Both the position numbers and the translations under genes were made by a program. Below, piece after piece: positions 44,901-53,540 of a stretch of 64,000 nt of DNA (positions are counted from its first letter, which is position 1; each line of letters starts with the position of its first letter). The notes beneath the pieces are model-generated. The model was not told where the DNA came from, did no database searches, and saw nothing but the letters and a program-made list of their open reading frames with translations. Source of the DNA: Sphingobacterium thalpophilum (GTDB lineage: Bacteria; Bacteroidota; Bacteroidia; Sphingobacteriales; Sphingobacteriaceae); assembly GCF_038396785.1 (NCBI RefSeq), contig NZ_CP151087.1:5580001-5644000 (forward strand). The letters are read 5' to 3'.

Positions 44901-45779
44901 TTATCTGTATAAATCGTTAGATTGTGCCTTTAAATATTTTGTTACAGCGAAGTAGGTGCTAAGTCCCGAAATGAGAATTCCAATCAAGATTACGCCTAAA
45001 AAGATCACCGCAAATTCGAACCAGTTGCGTAAAAAGACCAGTTCTGGTATTTGCTGCTGTGCAAATTTCAGCGTTAAAATAAGGAGTAAAATCGCAATCA
45101 AAGATCCCAGTAAACCATGAATGATGCCATACGTTATAAATGGTTTACGAATAAAGTTTTTAGTAGCCCCAATCAACTGCATACTTTTGATTAAGAAACG
45201 TTGTGAATAGATCGCAAGACGTATCGTATTGTTGATTAAAGCTACGGCGATAATCAATAGGATGACCGCAAAAGCAAGAACAATCATTCCGATGATGCGT
45301 ACGTTTTTGTTGACCATGTCAATTAATGACTCTTGGTATACAACTTCTTTAATTTTATTGTTTTTGGAGATCTTTTCAATAAAAGTTTTAATGCTATCTG
45401 TATTGGCATAATTCTCTTTCATGTAAACATCCAAAGAAGGTAGAAGTGGGTTATGTCCCAAATATTGTACGAAATCTTCACCAAGATCTTCTTTCAAGTT
45501 TTTTGCAGCCAATTCCTTACTAATATATTCGGTGCGAAGCACGTAGGGATCTTTTTCCAGGTCTTTTTGTAGAGAAAGGACATCACCTTCACTTGTGCCA
45601 TCATTTACGATGACATTTAAGACGATATTTTCCTTAACGTATTTCGAAAGATTTTTAGCGTGCACCAAGAGTAATCCCAACATACCTGTTACCAACAACA
45701 CGAGAGCGATACTGATAACCGTAGATACATATACAGATTTTGTTTTTCTTTTTTGTGTGCTTAATTCGTATTCTGACAT
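44901..45779 (-). CDS. ftsX: Cell-division ABC permease FtsX
   Basis: FtsX works with the ATPase FtsE to control peptidoglycan hydrolysis at the septum. The 292-residue protein has one N-terminal helix (YVSTVISIALVLLVTGMLGL) and a periplasmic domain of about 110 residues with LQKDLEKDPYVLRTEYISKELA. Three C-terminal helices follow, including IRLAIYSQRFLIKSMQLIGATKNFIRKPF. ATG 45779 is chosen over an upstream TTG. No ftsE is present nearby. Confidence 0.93.
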   Translation of the reverse strand: MSEYELSTQKRKTKSVYVSTVISIALVLLVTGMLGLLLVHAKNLSKYVKENIVLNVIVNDGTSEGDVLSLQKDLEKDPYVLRTEYISKELAAKNLKEDLGEDFVQYLGHNPLLPSLDVYMKENYANTDSIKTFIEKISKNNKIKEVVYQESLIDMVNKNVRIIGMIVLAFAVILLIIAVALINNTIRLAIYSQRFLIKSMQLIGATKNFIRKPFITYGIIHGLLGSLIAILLLILTLKFAQQQIPELVFLRNWFEFAVIFLGVILIGILISGLSTYFAVTKYLKAQSNDLYR

Positions 45780-45997
45780 AATAAGCAAAAATTTATTTGC
45801 GAAAGTAACTATTTGAGTGGAAGATTTCGAATTAATCTTGTAATTACTTTGATAAAAATCAATTCGAAGGCTGTTTTCTTCCTATGTTTAATTAACTTTT
45901 CAATACTATAATTTATTGTTCAAACTACAAAACTTTTATCACATTTCAGTATTAAAATCGTAATTTCGCAAGTCATAAAAATTCCTTACGAATAAAA

Positions 45998-48781
45998 ATG
46001 GAGTATAATCACAAATCATTAGAGAAAAAGTGGCAGAAGTTTTGGGCGGATCATCAAACATATAAAACGTCCGATACGCATCAAAAGCCAAAATACTATG
46101 TATTGGATATGTTTCCTTATCCTTCCGGAGCGGGGCTGCACGTTGGTCACCCGCTGGGATATATTGCTTCGGACATCTTTTCAAGATATAAACGTTTGAA
46201 AGGTTTCAATGTATTGCATCCGATGGGATATGATTCTTTTGGACTTCCTGCAGAGCAATATGCCATTCAAACTGGTCAGCATCCTGCTGTTACGACTGAG
46301 GTAAATATCAATCGGTATCGTGAGCAAATGGATAACATTGGGTTCTCTTATGACTGGAGTAGAGAAGTACGTACTTCTGATCCGTCATACTACAAATGGA
46401 CACAGTGGATTTTTATGAGATTGTTTGATTCTTGGTATAATAAAGAGTCAGATAAAGCTGAACCGATCGAAACATTAATCGCTAGGTTTGTTGCAAGTGG
46501 CTCTGCTGGCATTTTAGCAGTTTCCGATGAAGATGTCTTGGAATTCAGCGCTGATGAATGGAAATCTTTTGACGAAGAAAAACAACAACGGGAATTGTTG
46601 AAATATCGGATTGCTTATTTGCGTGAAAGTACAGTAAACTGGTGTGCCGCTTTAGGTACAGTGTTAGCGAACGACGAGGTAATCAACGGTGTCTCTGAAC
46701 GTGGCGGTTATCCTGTGGAGCAAAAGAAGATGATGCAGTGGTCTATGCGTATTACGGCCTATGCGGATCGTTTGTTGAAAGGTTTAGATACAATTGATTG
46801 GCCAGAGCCTTTGGTTGAAATGCAACGGAACTGGATCGGGAAATCTGTAGGTGCCTCCGTGAAATTTCCCGTGCCACAATTAAATACAAACATTGAGGTA
46901 TTCACTACACGTGTAGATACCCTATTTGGCGTTTCGTTTATCGTATTGGCTCCAGAGCATGAATTGGTGGCTGCATTGACTACACCTGAGCAGCAAGCTG
47001 AAGTGGATGCCTATATCGAGAAAACGGCGAAAAAATCTGAATTGGATCGTATGGCCGATACGAAAACAGTTTCTGGTGCTTTTACAGGTTCTTATGCTAA
47101 ACATCCTGTTTCAGGACAAGATGTACAAATTTGGATTGCAGATTATGTACTTGCCGGTTATGGTACAGGTGCTGTAATGGCTGTTCCGAGTGGCGATCAA
47201 CGTGACTATGTGTTTGCTAAACATTTTGCTCTTCCTATTATTCCTATTTCGGATACCCAACATATTGAAGAAGAAGCTGATCCTAATAAAGACGGGAAAT
47301 ATATCAATTCCGATTTTATCAATGGTATGACTTACCAAGAGGCGGTCCCTGCGTTGATTGCCAAATTGGAAGAATTAAAATTAGGTAAAGCAAAAATAAA
47401 CTTCCGTATGCGTGACGCTATTTTTGGTCGTCAGCGTTATTGGGGAGAACCCGTTCCTGTCTACTTTAAAAATGGATTACCTTATTTAATTAAAGAAGAA
47501 GAATTACCGCTCTTATTGCCCGAAGTTGATAAATATTTACCGACAGAATCAGGAGAACCTCCTTTAGGAAGGGCAAAAGATTGGAAATATGAAGATCAAT
47601 ATGAGTATGAATTGAGTACGATGCCAGGATGGGCGGGCTCTTCATGGTATTGGTTTAGATATATGGATCCAAAAAATGAAGGTAATTTTGCGTCTAAAGA
47701 AGCAGTGGATTATTGGAAAGCCGTAGATTTATACATCGGTGGCTCTGAGCATGCTACTGGACACTTGTTATATTCGCGTTTTTGGAACAAGTTCTTGAAA
47801 GATTTGGGTTACCAAAATGAGGAAGAGCCATTCCGCAAATTGATTAATCAAGGTATGATTCAAGGGCGCTCTAATTTTGTGTATCGTGTACTCGATGACG
47901 AAGGGAGAGGTACAAATCAATTTGTGTCTTATGGATTAAGAAATGAATACAAAACTATTCCTTTACATGTAGACGTGAATATTGTTCATAATGATGTACT
48001 GGATTTGGAAAAATTCAAAAATTTCAGACCGGACTTTGCAAATGCTGAATTTGTATTGGAAAATGGGAAGTATATCTGCGGTAGTGAGGTGGAGAAAATG
48101 TCTAAATCCAAATTCAATGTGGTCAATCCTGATGATATTATCGAATCCTATGGAGCAGATACATTGCGTCTATACGAAATGTTTTTAGGGCCTTTGGAGC
48201 AGGCTAAGCCTTGGAATACAAATGGTATTGAAGGGGTTTATAAGTTCTTACGTAAAGTATGGCGACTGTTCCACGATGCTGAGGGTAATTTCAGTGTTTC
48301 CGATGAAGATCCATCCAAAGCAGAGTTTAAAGCCTTACATAAAATTATTAAAAAGGTGGAAGATGATATTGAGCGTTTCTCATTCAATACTTCTGTTTCA
48401 GCCTTTATGATCTGTGTCAATGAATTGACTGAGTTGAAATGCAATAAAAGACAGGTATTGGAACAGCTCGTCGTTATCCTTCAGCCTTATGCTCCACATA
48501 TTACGGAAGAGTTGTGGGCGCTGTTGGGTAAAGAAGCTGGTACACTTTCTTACGCTTCATATCCTGTGTTCAAAGCTGAATATTTGGTTGAATCTGAATT
48601 TGCATATCCCGTATCTTTCAATGGAAAGATGAAATTCAATCTATCACTAGCGCTTGATTTAGATCAAAAAGCTGTAGAAGATACGATTAGAGCACATGCT
48701 GATGTACAACGGCATTTAGATGGGAAGGCGATCAAAAAGATTATTTTTGTCAAAGGAAAGATAATCAATATTGTGATTTAA
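45998..48781 (+). CDS. leuS: Leucyl-tRNA synthetase
   Basis: LeuS is a class I synthetase. The 927-residue protein has the HIGH region (YPSGAGLHVGHPLGY), the CP1 editing domain (TTRVDTLFGVSFIVLAPEHEL, with GTGAVMAVPSGDQRDY), RQRYWGEPVP, and the KMSKS loop (EKMSKSKFNVVNPDD). The anticodon-binding region and a C-terminal domain follow (FNGKMKFNLSLA). The insertion around residues 150-190 (ESDKAEPIETLIARF) is typical of Bacteroidota forms. It ends at a strong terminator. Confidence 0.98.
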   Translation: MEYNHKSLEKKWQKFWADHQTYKTSDTHQKPKYYVLDMFPYPSGAGLHVGHPLGYIASDIFSRYKRLKGFNVLHPMGYDSFGLPAEQYAIQTGQHPAVTTEVNINRYREQMDNIGFSYDWSREVRTSDPSYYKWTQWIFMRLFDSWYNKESDKAEPIETLIARFVASGSAGILAVSDEDVLEFSADEWKSFDEEKQQRELLKYRIAYLRESTVNWCAALGTVLANDEVINGVSERGGYPVEQKKMMQWSMRITAYADRLLKGLDTIDWPEPLVEMQRNWIGKSVGASVKFPVPQLNTNIEVFTTRVDTLFGVSFIVLAPEHELVAALTTPEQQAEVDAYIEKTAKKSELDRMADTKTVSGAFTGSYAKHPVSGQDVQIWIADYVLAGYGTGAVMAVPSGDQRDYVFAKHFALPIIPISDTQHIEEEADPNKDGKYINSDFINGMTYQEAVPALIAKLEELKLGKAKINFRMRDAIFGRQRYWGEPVPVYFKNGLPYLIKEEELPLLLPEVDKYLPTESGEPPLGRAKDWKYEDQYEYELSTMPGWAGSSWYWFRYMDPKNEGNFASKEAVDYWKAVDLYIGGSEHATGHLLYSRFWNKFLKDLGYQNEEEPFRKLINQGMIQGRSNFVYRVLDDEGRGTNQFVSYGLRNEYKTIPLHVDVNIVHNDVLDLEKFKNFRPDFANAEFVLENGKYICGSEVEKMSKSKFNVVNPDDIIESYGADTLRLYEMFLGPLEQAKPWNTNGIEGVYKFLRKVWRLFHDAEGNFSVSDEDPSKAEFKALHKIIKKVEDDIERFSFNTSVSAFMICVNELTELKCNKRQVLEQLVVILQPYAPHITEELWALLGKEAGTLSYASYPVFKAEYLVESEFAYPVSFNGKMKFNLSLALDLDQKAVEDTIRAHADVQRHLDGKAIKKIIFVKGKIINIVI

Positions 48782-48798
48782 CCCACTCAATTAAGTAT

Positions 48799-48837
48799 AA
48801 AAAAGCCGTTTTATCGACAGGATAAAACGGCTTTTTT
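48799..48837. terminator. Bidirectional terminator, 17-bp perfect arms
   Basis: Arms 48799-48815 and 48821-48837 (core GCCGTTTTATC) are exact complements with a 5-base loop. The distal edge overlaps the GNAT stop codon. Confidence 0.9.
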
Positions 48838-49117
48838 ATGCCAATACATCTTGAAAAGCTATTGTTTTATCAAAGATAGCTTTCGCATAGGGACAATTTG
48901 GGATAATTTTGGCATCGTTTTTTCGTGCATAGTCGACCGCCTCCAGTACCAATTTTTTTCCCACACTCATTCCCTGATATTCGTCGTAGACTTCTGTATG
49001 ATCAATGGAAAACTCATGATCGTTTTGCCATGTATACTCTAAAATTCCGGCTTCATTATTTTCAACTTCTGCAATAAAATTGCCTCTTTCGTCCCTTTCG
49101 ATGTTTCTTATTTCCAT
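48836..49117 (-). CDS. Small GNAT-like acetyltransferase (YidJ/YjdJ type)
   Basis: A 93-residue protein starting at ATG 49117 (MEIRNIERDERGNF). It has the short GNAT pattern GILEYTWQNDHEFSIDHTEVYDEYQGMSVGKKLVLEAVDYAR and PNCPYAKAIFD, the acetyltransf_CG subfamily of unknown acceptor. A longer frame to 49243 runs into the end of the IS21 element and is not credible. The insertion lies about 65 bases upstream and has probably replaced its distal promoter region. Confidence 0.85.
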   Translation of the reverse strand: MEIRNIERDERGNFIAEVENNEAGILEYTWQNDHEFSIDHTEVYDEYQGMSVGKKLVLEAVDYARKNDAKIIPNCPYAKAIFDKTIAFQDVLA

Positions 49118-49187
49118 AGTTTTTTTAAAAATAACGTCCAAATGATCTTTTTGTTTTATGGAATTTTTCAATTTTGTGATCGATGCA

Positions 49188-49238
49188 TATTCCGGGGATG
49201 TTGACCCCATTCCGTTGATACTGACCCCCTGATTTTGG
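49188..49238 (+). repeat. IS21 right-end repeats (two copies)
   Basis: TTCCGGGGATGTTGACCCC and TTCCGTTGATACTGACCCCC lie in tandem and are inverted relative to the array at the other end. They are followed by TGATTTTGGTT, which also occurs inside the other end (CTGATTTTGGTT on the minus strand near 55125). Confidence 0.75.
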
Positions 49239-49252
49239 TTCAAGGGTTTTTA

Positions 49253-49303
49253 TCACCAATGACCTGACAATATTACCTTTTTTTTCTTAGACTTTCTCCT
49301 TTA
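49253..49303 (-). pseudogene. Severed 3' tail of istB (GESLRKKK)
   Basis: Read on the minus strand, AAAGGAGAAAGTCTAAGA and onward encodes KGESLRKKK, then runs to a TGA at 49255-49253. This is the usual IstB ending. The main istB frame stops matching at ELKG. The tail now lies 3.5 kb away, on the other side of the recombinase-trio element. Confidence 0.85.
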
Positions 49304-49329
49304 TTATGGAAAGCTTTCCATAATAAAGG
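49298..49329. repeat. 32-bp perfect palindrome at the left RIT end
   Basis: The halves 49298-49313 and 49314-49329 are exact reverse complements (centre AAAGCTTT). It starts with CCTTTA and ends with TAAAGG, the putative crossover sequence in both orientations. Its last six bases belong to the 39-bp inverted repeat. Only an 11-base half-match (TTATGGAAAGC at 52716-52726) is seen at the right end. Confidence 0.9.
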
Positions 49330-49362
49330 CTATGACAACAATATGGATATGTAAAGTCCATT
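49324..49362 (+). repeat. RIT left terminal inverted repeat (39 bp)
   Basis: An exact reverse complement of 52785-52823. A further inverted 13-bp copy of its inner part, TGGACTTTACATA, is at 49408-49420 next to the third recombinase stop codon, making a local inverted pair with 49348-49360. Confidence 0.92.
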
Positions 49363-49424
49363 GAAAGGTACATTGATTCACAGAGCATTGCGTTACGGCT
49401 TTACATTTGGACTTTACATAATCG

Positions 49425-50453
49425 TTATTTCTTACCCAGCCCTTTCAGCCAAGTTATCAAGTTACTGTTATCGATCCATTCTCCGGTAACCTGGTTAGGT
49501 GTAAGGCATTCCGATGCCTGTTCTATAGCCTCTCTTTTCTGTTTTGAGTCGGCCCTTGCATATATCTCTGTGGTCTGGACCGAGGTATGCCCCAAAAGAT
49601 CCCTTATCCAAACCAGATTTACACCAGATTGCAACAGGTGGATTGCGCGACTATGCCTTAACTGATGGCAACTGGTAACCTCGGGAATAAGATTAGAATC
49701 GTATATACGGGCCATATCTGCATATTTCTTTAAGATATAGGTTATACCGGCTCTGGTGAGTTTATTCCCCGCGCTATTACAAAAGATCGGTCTTTTTATA
49801 TCAATCTCGTAGTCAACATTGTACCTTTCCATATACTTCTTGAGTATTACGACGACATGCTCAGAAAGCGGTACTATTCTCACTTTTCTTCCTTTTCCAT
49901 ATACCTTGATCGAGTATGGCTGATACTGTATTCGCATTGACTCTACCGTCAGGTCAGCCAGTTCCTGTACCCGACAACCTGTATCATACATCAAAGCAAG
50001 GACCGTAAGGTGTCTCAGCCCTTGATAAGATGCACTATCCGGTTGTTCAAGTAGAAGCTTTATTCCTTCTTTTGTAAAGTATACCGGGGTAGGATGTGCT
50101 TTTTTCAGATTTCCAATCTTCAGGACTTTTTGCCACTGATCCAGGTATTCGATGCTATCATACTGAAGATATGCTACAAAGGAATGTATCGCTGCCAATC
50201 TATTATTGCGCGTCGCAATACTGTTTCCCTGCCGCTCAATCAGCCATCGTAGATATTCAACCACATTATCCCTATTAATATCTGACAAAATCGCATTTTC
50301 AATCTTTATCTGTTTCTCATCCCTCAAGAAGGAAAAAAAGGAGACAAAACCATCGCGGTACGCGGATATGGTATTGGGGCTGACGTTTCGCTCGTGCGGA
50401 AGATACACACCAAGGAAACCTGTGATATATTTTGCTATGTTATTCGTTGCCAT
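49425..50453 (-). CDS. Tyrosine recombinase, third gene of the trio
   Basis: A phage-integrase-family recombinase of 342 residues from ATG 50453 (MATNNIAKYITGF). An ATG at 50477 adds eight residues. The N-terminal SAM-like domain (NTISAYRDGFVSFFSFL) precedes a complete catalytic domain: TGCRVQEL (Arg I), KGRKVRIVPL (Lys), HQLRHSRA (His-x-x-Arg) and LLGHTSVQTTEIYARAD (His and Tyr nucleophile). Its start overlaps the preceding gene by 14 bases. Confidence 0.9.
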   Translation of the reverse strand: MATNNIAKYITGFLGVYLPHERNVSPNTISAYRDGFVSFFSFLRDEKQIKIENAILSDINRDNVVEYLRWLIERQGNSIATRNNRLAAIHSFVAYLQYDSIEYLDQWQKVLKIGNLKKAHPTPVYFTKEGIKLLLEQPDSASYQGLRHLTVLALMYDTGCRVQELADLTVESMRIQYQPYSIKVYGKGRKVRIVPLSEHVVVILKKYMERYNVDYEIDIKRPIFCNSAGNKLTRAGITYILKKYADMARIYDSNLIPEVTSCHQLRHSRAIHLLQSGVNLVWIRDLLGHTSVQTTEIYARADSKQKREAIEQASECLTPNQVTGEWIDNSNLITWLKGLGKK

Positions 50454-51444
50454 CTTTTTGGGGATATATAAATTCATTGAGGGAAATACACATTTCCAAT
50501 AGTTCGGGATATTCGTTGCAGGTGAGTCTCACATATTCTTCGGTGGATGTAAGAGACTTGTGTCCCAGACAAGCAGCCAGTAATGGAAGGGCAGTGTACA
50601 CATCAAGCCCTTTTCTTATCATTTTTGCAAGAGAATGCGTTGCCATGGTGTGTCTTATATCATGCACCCGAGGACCAAAGCATTCACCTTTATATGCAAT
50701 TCCACATTTCGTATATACCTTTTTGAACCAGTTGTATGCGTTGGCGGAAGACACGGCTGTACCATTCAATTTAATGAAGAATGGACGTTCGCTATCAGTA
50801 ACGCCTTTTACGGGGAGCATGCTCCTGTAATGTAAATATTTCAGAAGGGCCTCCTTTAAAGAGCTGCATATGGGAACCAGGCGTTCTTCTCCATTTTTAG
50901 TATTGCCCCAAGTGCCAACCCTTAATACATTCCTGTCGGGATCCACATCCTTGTTTCGCAGCGAGGTTGCTTCTGTGATTCTTAGGCCTGTACTATATAA
51001 AAGTCGAAAAAGACAGGGTAGGGATATAATTGGGTCATCTTTTCGATGGCTTCCTCGCTGAAGCCCGTCAGATTCCCGGAATATGGCCAGCATCTGCTCT
51101 TCAGTGAAGATATAGGGTACAAAACCACGATCGTTCGTACATTTTGGCAAAGGCATGATATATGATTTAACCCCGTGCTCATTCATGTATTTCGCCAGTT
51201 GGGCCAGACGGGAGCATTTTCCATAGAATGTTCTACTACAATCATTTTCCCTGGACTTTGCCCAGGCACCTATCAGATCTTTCGTGATAACTGGATTTGA
51301 TAAACCATATATTATGGTGAACTCGTCAAACTCTTTGTAAGTCCATTTGGTTGATAGCACGGTGGACCCACAGGATTCTTTGATCCGGATCAGGGCTTTC
51401 ATATAAGGAGCCAATACTCCCCGATAGTCAAATGGATCAGTCAT
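50440..51444 (-). CDS. Tyrosine recombinase, second gene of the trio
   Basis: A 334-residue recombinase if started at ATG 51444 (MTDPFDYRGVL), which overlaps the first gene by eight bases. A longer start at 51495 overlaps by 59. The catalytic set is intact: TGLRITEA, NTKNGEERLVPI, HDIRHTMATH and CLGHKSLTSTEEYVR. The N-terminal part (SCGSTVLSTKWTYKEFDEF) differs from the other two genes, so the trio is not a recent triplication. Confidence 0.9.
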   Translation of the reverse strand: MTDPFDYRGVLAPYMKALIRIKESCGSTVLSTKWTYKEFDEFTIIYGLSNPVITKDLIGAWAKSRENDCSRTFYGKCSRLAQLAKYMNEHGVKSYIMPLPKCTNDRGFVPYIFTEEQMLAIFRESDGLQRGSHRKDDPIISLPCLFRLLYSTGLRITEATSLRNKDVDPDRNVLRVGTWGNTKNGEERLVPICSSLKEALLKYLHYRSMLPVKGVTDSERPFFIKLNGTAVSSANAYNWFKKVYTKCGIAYKGECFGPRVHDIRHTMATHSLAKMIRKGLDVYTALPLLAACLGHKSLTSTEEYVRLTCNEYPELLEMCISLNEFIYPQKDGNE

Positions 51445-52669
51445 AGAACCACCCTCCTCTCTGCGTATAAAAGCAATCGCTGGATTCCGGAACATCTAGT
51501 ACGCATCCCAGCATATGTGACAGGTCTATCCGGACATAGGTTCTTGTTGTATCTGCTTCGGAGTGACCCAGTGTTTCCGATATAATTGAGATTGGCGTGG
51601 ATTTGTCCAGCATTCTTTGCGCCAGACTGAATCTCAATGCATGCCCTCCATGATGCCTGTTCCCGAATTCGATTCCAGAAGACTTAAAAACAATTAAGAT
51701 GGCTCCATGAACCGCTCCTCCATTAAGTGCCCCATATGGAGGACGACAACTTAAAAACACTTTGTCTGACATGGATTTTGGGCGTGCATACCGAACATAG
51801 TCGATAATGGCATTACCAACTATAGGTAAAAGTGGAAGTGTCAATGGATTTCCGGTCTTATATTGCACAAGCGTTATTTTATTGGTTTCCCAATTTATGT
51901 CGCTAAAACTCAAATTGGCTATATCCGAGACGCGCAGCCCTAGACGGGAGCATAATAATAGCATAGCATAGTTGCGTTTTCCAATATTGCTTGAACGGGA
52001 AATCGATGTCTCTATCTTCTGTACTTCATCTGGAGCATAGAACGAAGGGGCCTTTACACGCTTGATTTTTTTACCAAGTGATTTTAGCATATAGGAATAG
52101 TCCTTTGCAATTATATTTTCGCGGAAGAGAAATAATAGAAAGCGGCGCGTAGTATCAATATACTCCTTCTGTTGATATTCGCGACTCTCAACATACCTCA
52201 CTATAGCTTCTTCGGTTATTCCCGAACGATTGTCTATTCCCAGTTCGAGTAGATATTCTATAAAGTTGCTCATTGTTTTTCTGTAACGCTGAAGTGTCTT
52301 CTTCTCATTTAAGCCCAGGGATTTCAAGTATTCAAGATACTGAATAGCGGCGGCGCCGATGTCACCCCGTAAGGGATGTTGTACCACATGCTGTCTTCTC
52401 CCTCCCAGATTGCTATCCAACAAAACATGGGTCAACACTTCAATACTTTTAATAAGGTCGCGATGATGGAATGTAACGTTGAAACCATCACGGCACGTCA
52501 GCATATATTCGTTGCCGACGTTTTCGTCGTAGTCAACCAAGCCTCTTGAGTGCATATAAACAAGGATGCCTTTCTTCCACAACCAATTATAGGTGTAGAT
52601 ACGACTGCCTGAATATCTGGCCTCTTTTAAAAGTTGGTTAGTACGTTCAATAAGATTTTGAATTTCCAT
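51437..52669 (-). CDS. Tyrosine recombinase, first gene of the trio
   Basis: The longest of the three, 410 residues, with an extra N-terminal region of about 100 residues (RIYTYNWLWKKGILVYMHSRG). A core-binding domain (KTLQRYRKTMSNFIEYLLELG) and catalytic domain follow. SRLGLRVSDIANL, VQYKTGNPLTLPL, HALRFSLAQRML and LGHSEADTTRTYVRIDL supply Arg, Lys, His-x-x-Arg, His and Tyr. It is promoter-proximal, and the three genes overlap, implying one transcript and coupled translation. Confidence 0.9.
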   Translation of the reverse strand: MEIQNLIERTNQLLKEARYSGSRIYTYNWLWKKGILVYMHSRGLVDYDENVGNEYMLTCRDGFNVTFHHRDLIKSIEVLTHVLLDSNLGGRRQHVVQHPLRGDIGAAAIQYLEYLKSLGLNEKKTLQRYRKTMSNFIEYLLELGIDNRSGITEEAIVRYVESREYQQKEYIDTTRRFLLFLFRENIIAKDYSYMLKSLGKKIKRVKAPSFYAPDEVQKIETSISRSSNIGKRNYAMLLLCSRLGLRVSDIANLSFSDINWETNKITLVQYKTGNPLTLPLLPIVGNAIIDYVRYARPKSMSDKVFLSCRPPYGALNGGAVHGAILIVFKSSGIEFGNRHHGGHALRFSLAQRMLDKSTPISIISETLGHSEADTTRTYVRIDLSHMLGCVLDVPESSDCFYTQRGGWFYD

Positions 52670-52784
52670 AACTTTTACTATTTATGTTGATATATTGTAA
52701 TATGCAACACTAACGTTATGGAAAGCAATTATGTGTAGTCGTATTAATAATTGGCTATAAATGAATTTTGAGAAGAGATCTGAT

Positions 52785-52823
52785 AATGGACTTTACATAT
52801 CCATATTGTTGTCATAGCCTTTA
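52785..52823 (-). repeat. RIT right terminal inverted repeat (39 bp), within istB 3' end
   Basis: An exact reverse complement of 49324-49362. On the istB strand it encodes the present last residues of IstB (GYDNNMDM and the stop codon), so the element supplies the gene's new end. Confidence 0.92.
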
Positions 52824-53509
52824 AGTTCAATCCTGTGAGACACATGGACAATTCTATCTAGTATTGCATCGGCAATAGTATCCTCACCGATTATATCATA
52901 CCAACTTGCCACGGGTAATTGACTTGCTATGATGGTAGCCTTTCTGCCATGTCTGTCCTCAAAGATCTCCATGAGATCCAACCGTTGCTGTTGTTCCAGT
53001 CGCACAATACCGAAGTCATCCAGGATGAGAAGGTCCGTTTTGGCTAGTCTGTCCATAAGTTTTTGTAGGCTTCCTTCCAATCTTGCCATTTTTGAACGTT
53101 GCAATAGCTTCTGCAGATTGTAATAAGCCACTCTTTTTCCCTGTGCACAAGCCTTCAATCCGAAAGCGGAGGCCATAAAAGATTTTCCACAGCCAGCTGC
53201 CCCTGTGATAATGATTGGTTCGGCTTTCTCCATATAACCCCCAGTTGCAAGATCGGTAATAAGCGAGTGGTCAATACCTCGAGTGGCATCCATATTGATT
53301 TCTTCAATAGAGGCCTGATAGCGGAATGCAGCATTCTTTTTCAACCTGTCATAGCGTTTACTCTCACGATCATCGACTTCAGACTGCAAAAGCATCTCCA
53401 GCCCTTGCTCAAAGTTCAGTGTGCCATGTTGGCGTGTTTCTTTCATCGCTCTCCAATGTTGCTCCATGCCATTCAGACGAAGCATTTTTAGGTGTTTTTC
53501 AATGTTCAT
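52793..53509 (-). CDS. istB: IS21 helper ATPase IstB, C-terminus replaced
   Basis: IstB is the AAA+ ATPase that remodels target DNA and recruits the IstA transposase. The 238-residue protein has Walker A GAAGCGKSFMASAFG, Walker B LLILDDFG and the usual RIELKG near the end. The final GYDNNMDM comes from the inserted recombinase element, in place of GESLRKKK plus about seven further codons. Because the core is whole it may still work. It follows istA by 31 bases. Confidence 0.93.
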   Translation of the reverse strand: MNIEKHLKMLRLNGMEQHWRAMKETRQHGTLNFEQGLEMLLQSEVDDRESKRYDRLKKNAAFRYQASIEEINMDATRGIDHSLITDLATGGYMEKAEPIIITGAAGCGKSFMASAFGLKACAQGKRVAYYNLQKLLQRSKMARLEGSLQKLMDRLAKTDLLILDDFGIVRLEQQQRLDLMEIFEDRHGRKATIIASQLPVASWYDIIGEDTIADAILDRIVHVSHRIELKGYDNNMDM

Positions 53510-53540
53510 TTTATATCTATTTTATCATTTAATGGTTCTG

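Larger units (their letters stand above)
49298..52823 (-). mobile_element. Recombinase-in-trio (RIT-like) element inserted in istB
   Basis: Three overlapping tyrosine recombinase genes are bounded by a 6-bp shared sequence, CCTTTA on the plus strand, at 49298-49303 and 52818-52823. Inside are 39-bp perfect inverted repeats (49324-49362 and 52785-52823). The left end has 26 extra bases that make a 32-bp perfect palindrome (49298-49329). Joining the outer flanks restores a normal IstB C-terminus in frame, which proves the insertion and its borders. RIT elements are a known class, and which recombinase does what is not established. Confidence 0.85.

Noticed and set aside
48836..49243. Longer 135-residue form of the small GNAT protein
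   Set aside because: The extra N-terminus is encoded by IS21 end sequence. The internal ATG at 49117 matches the family start.
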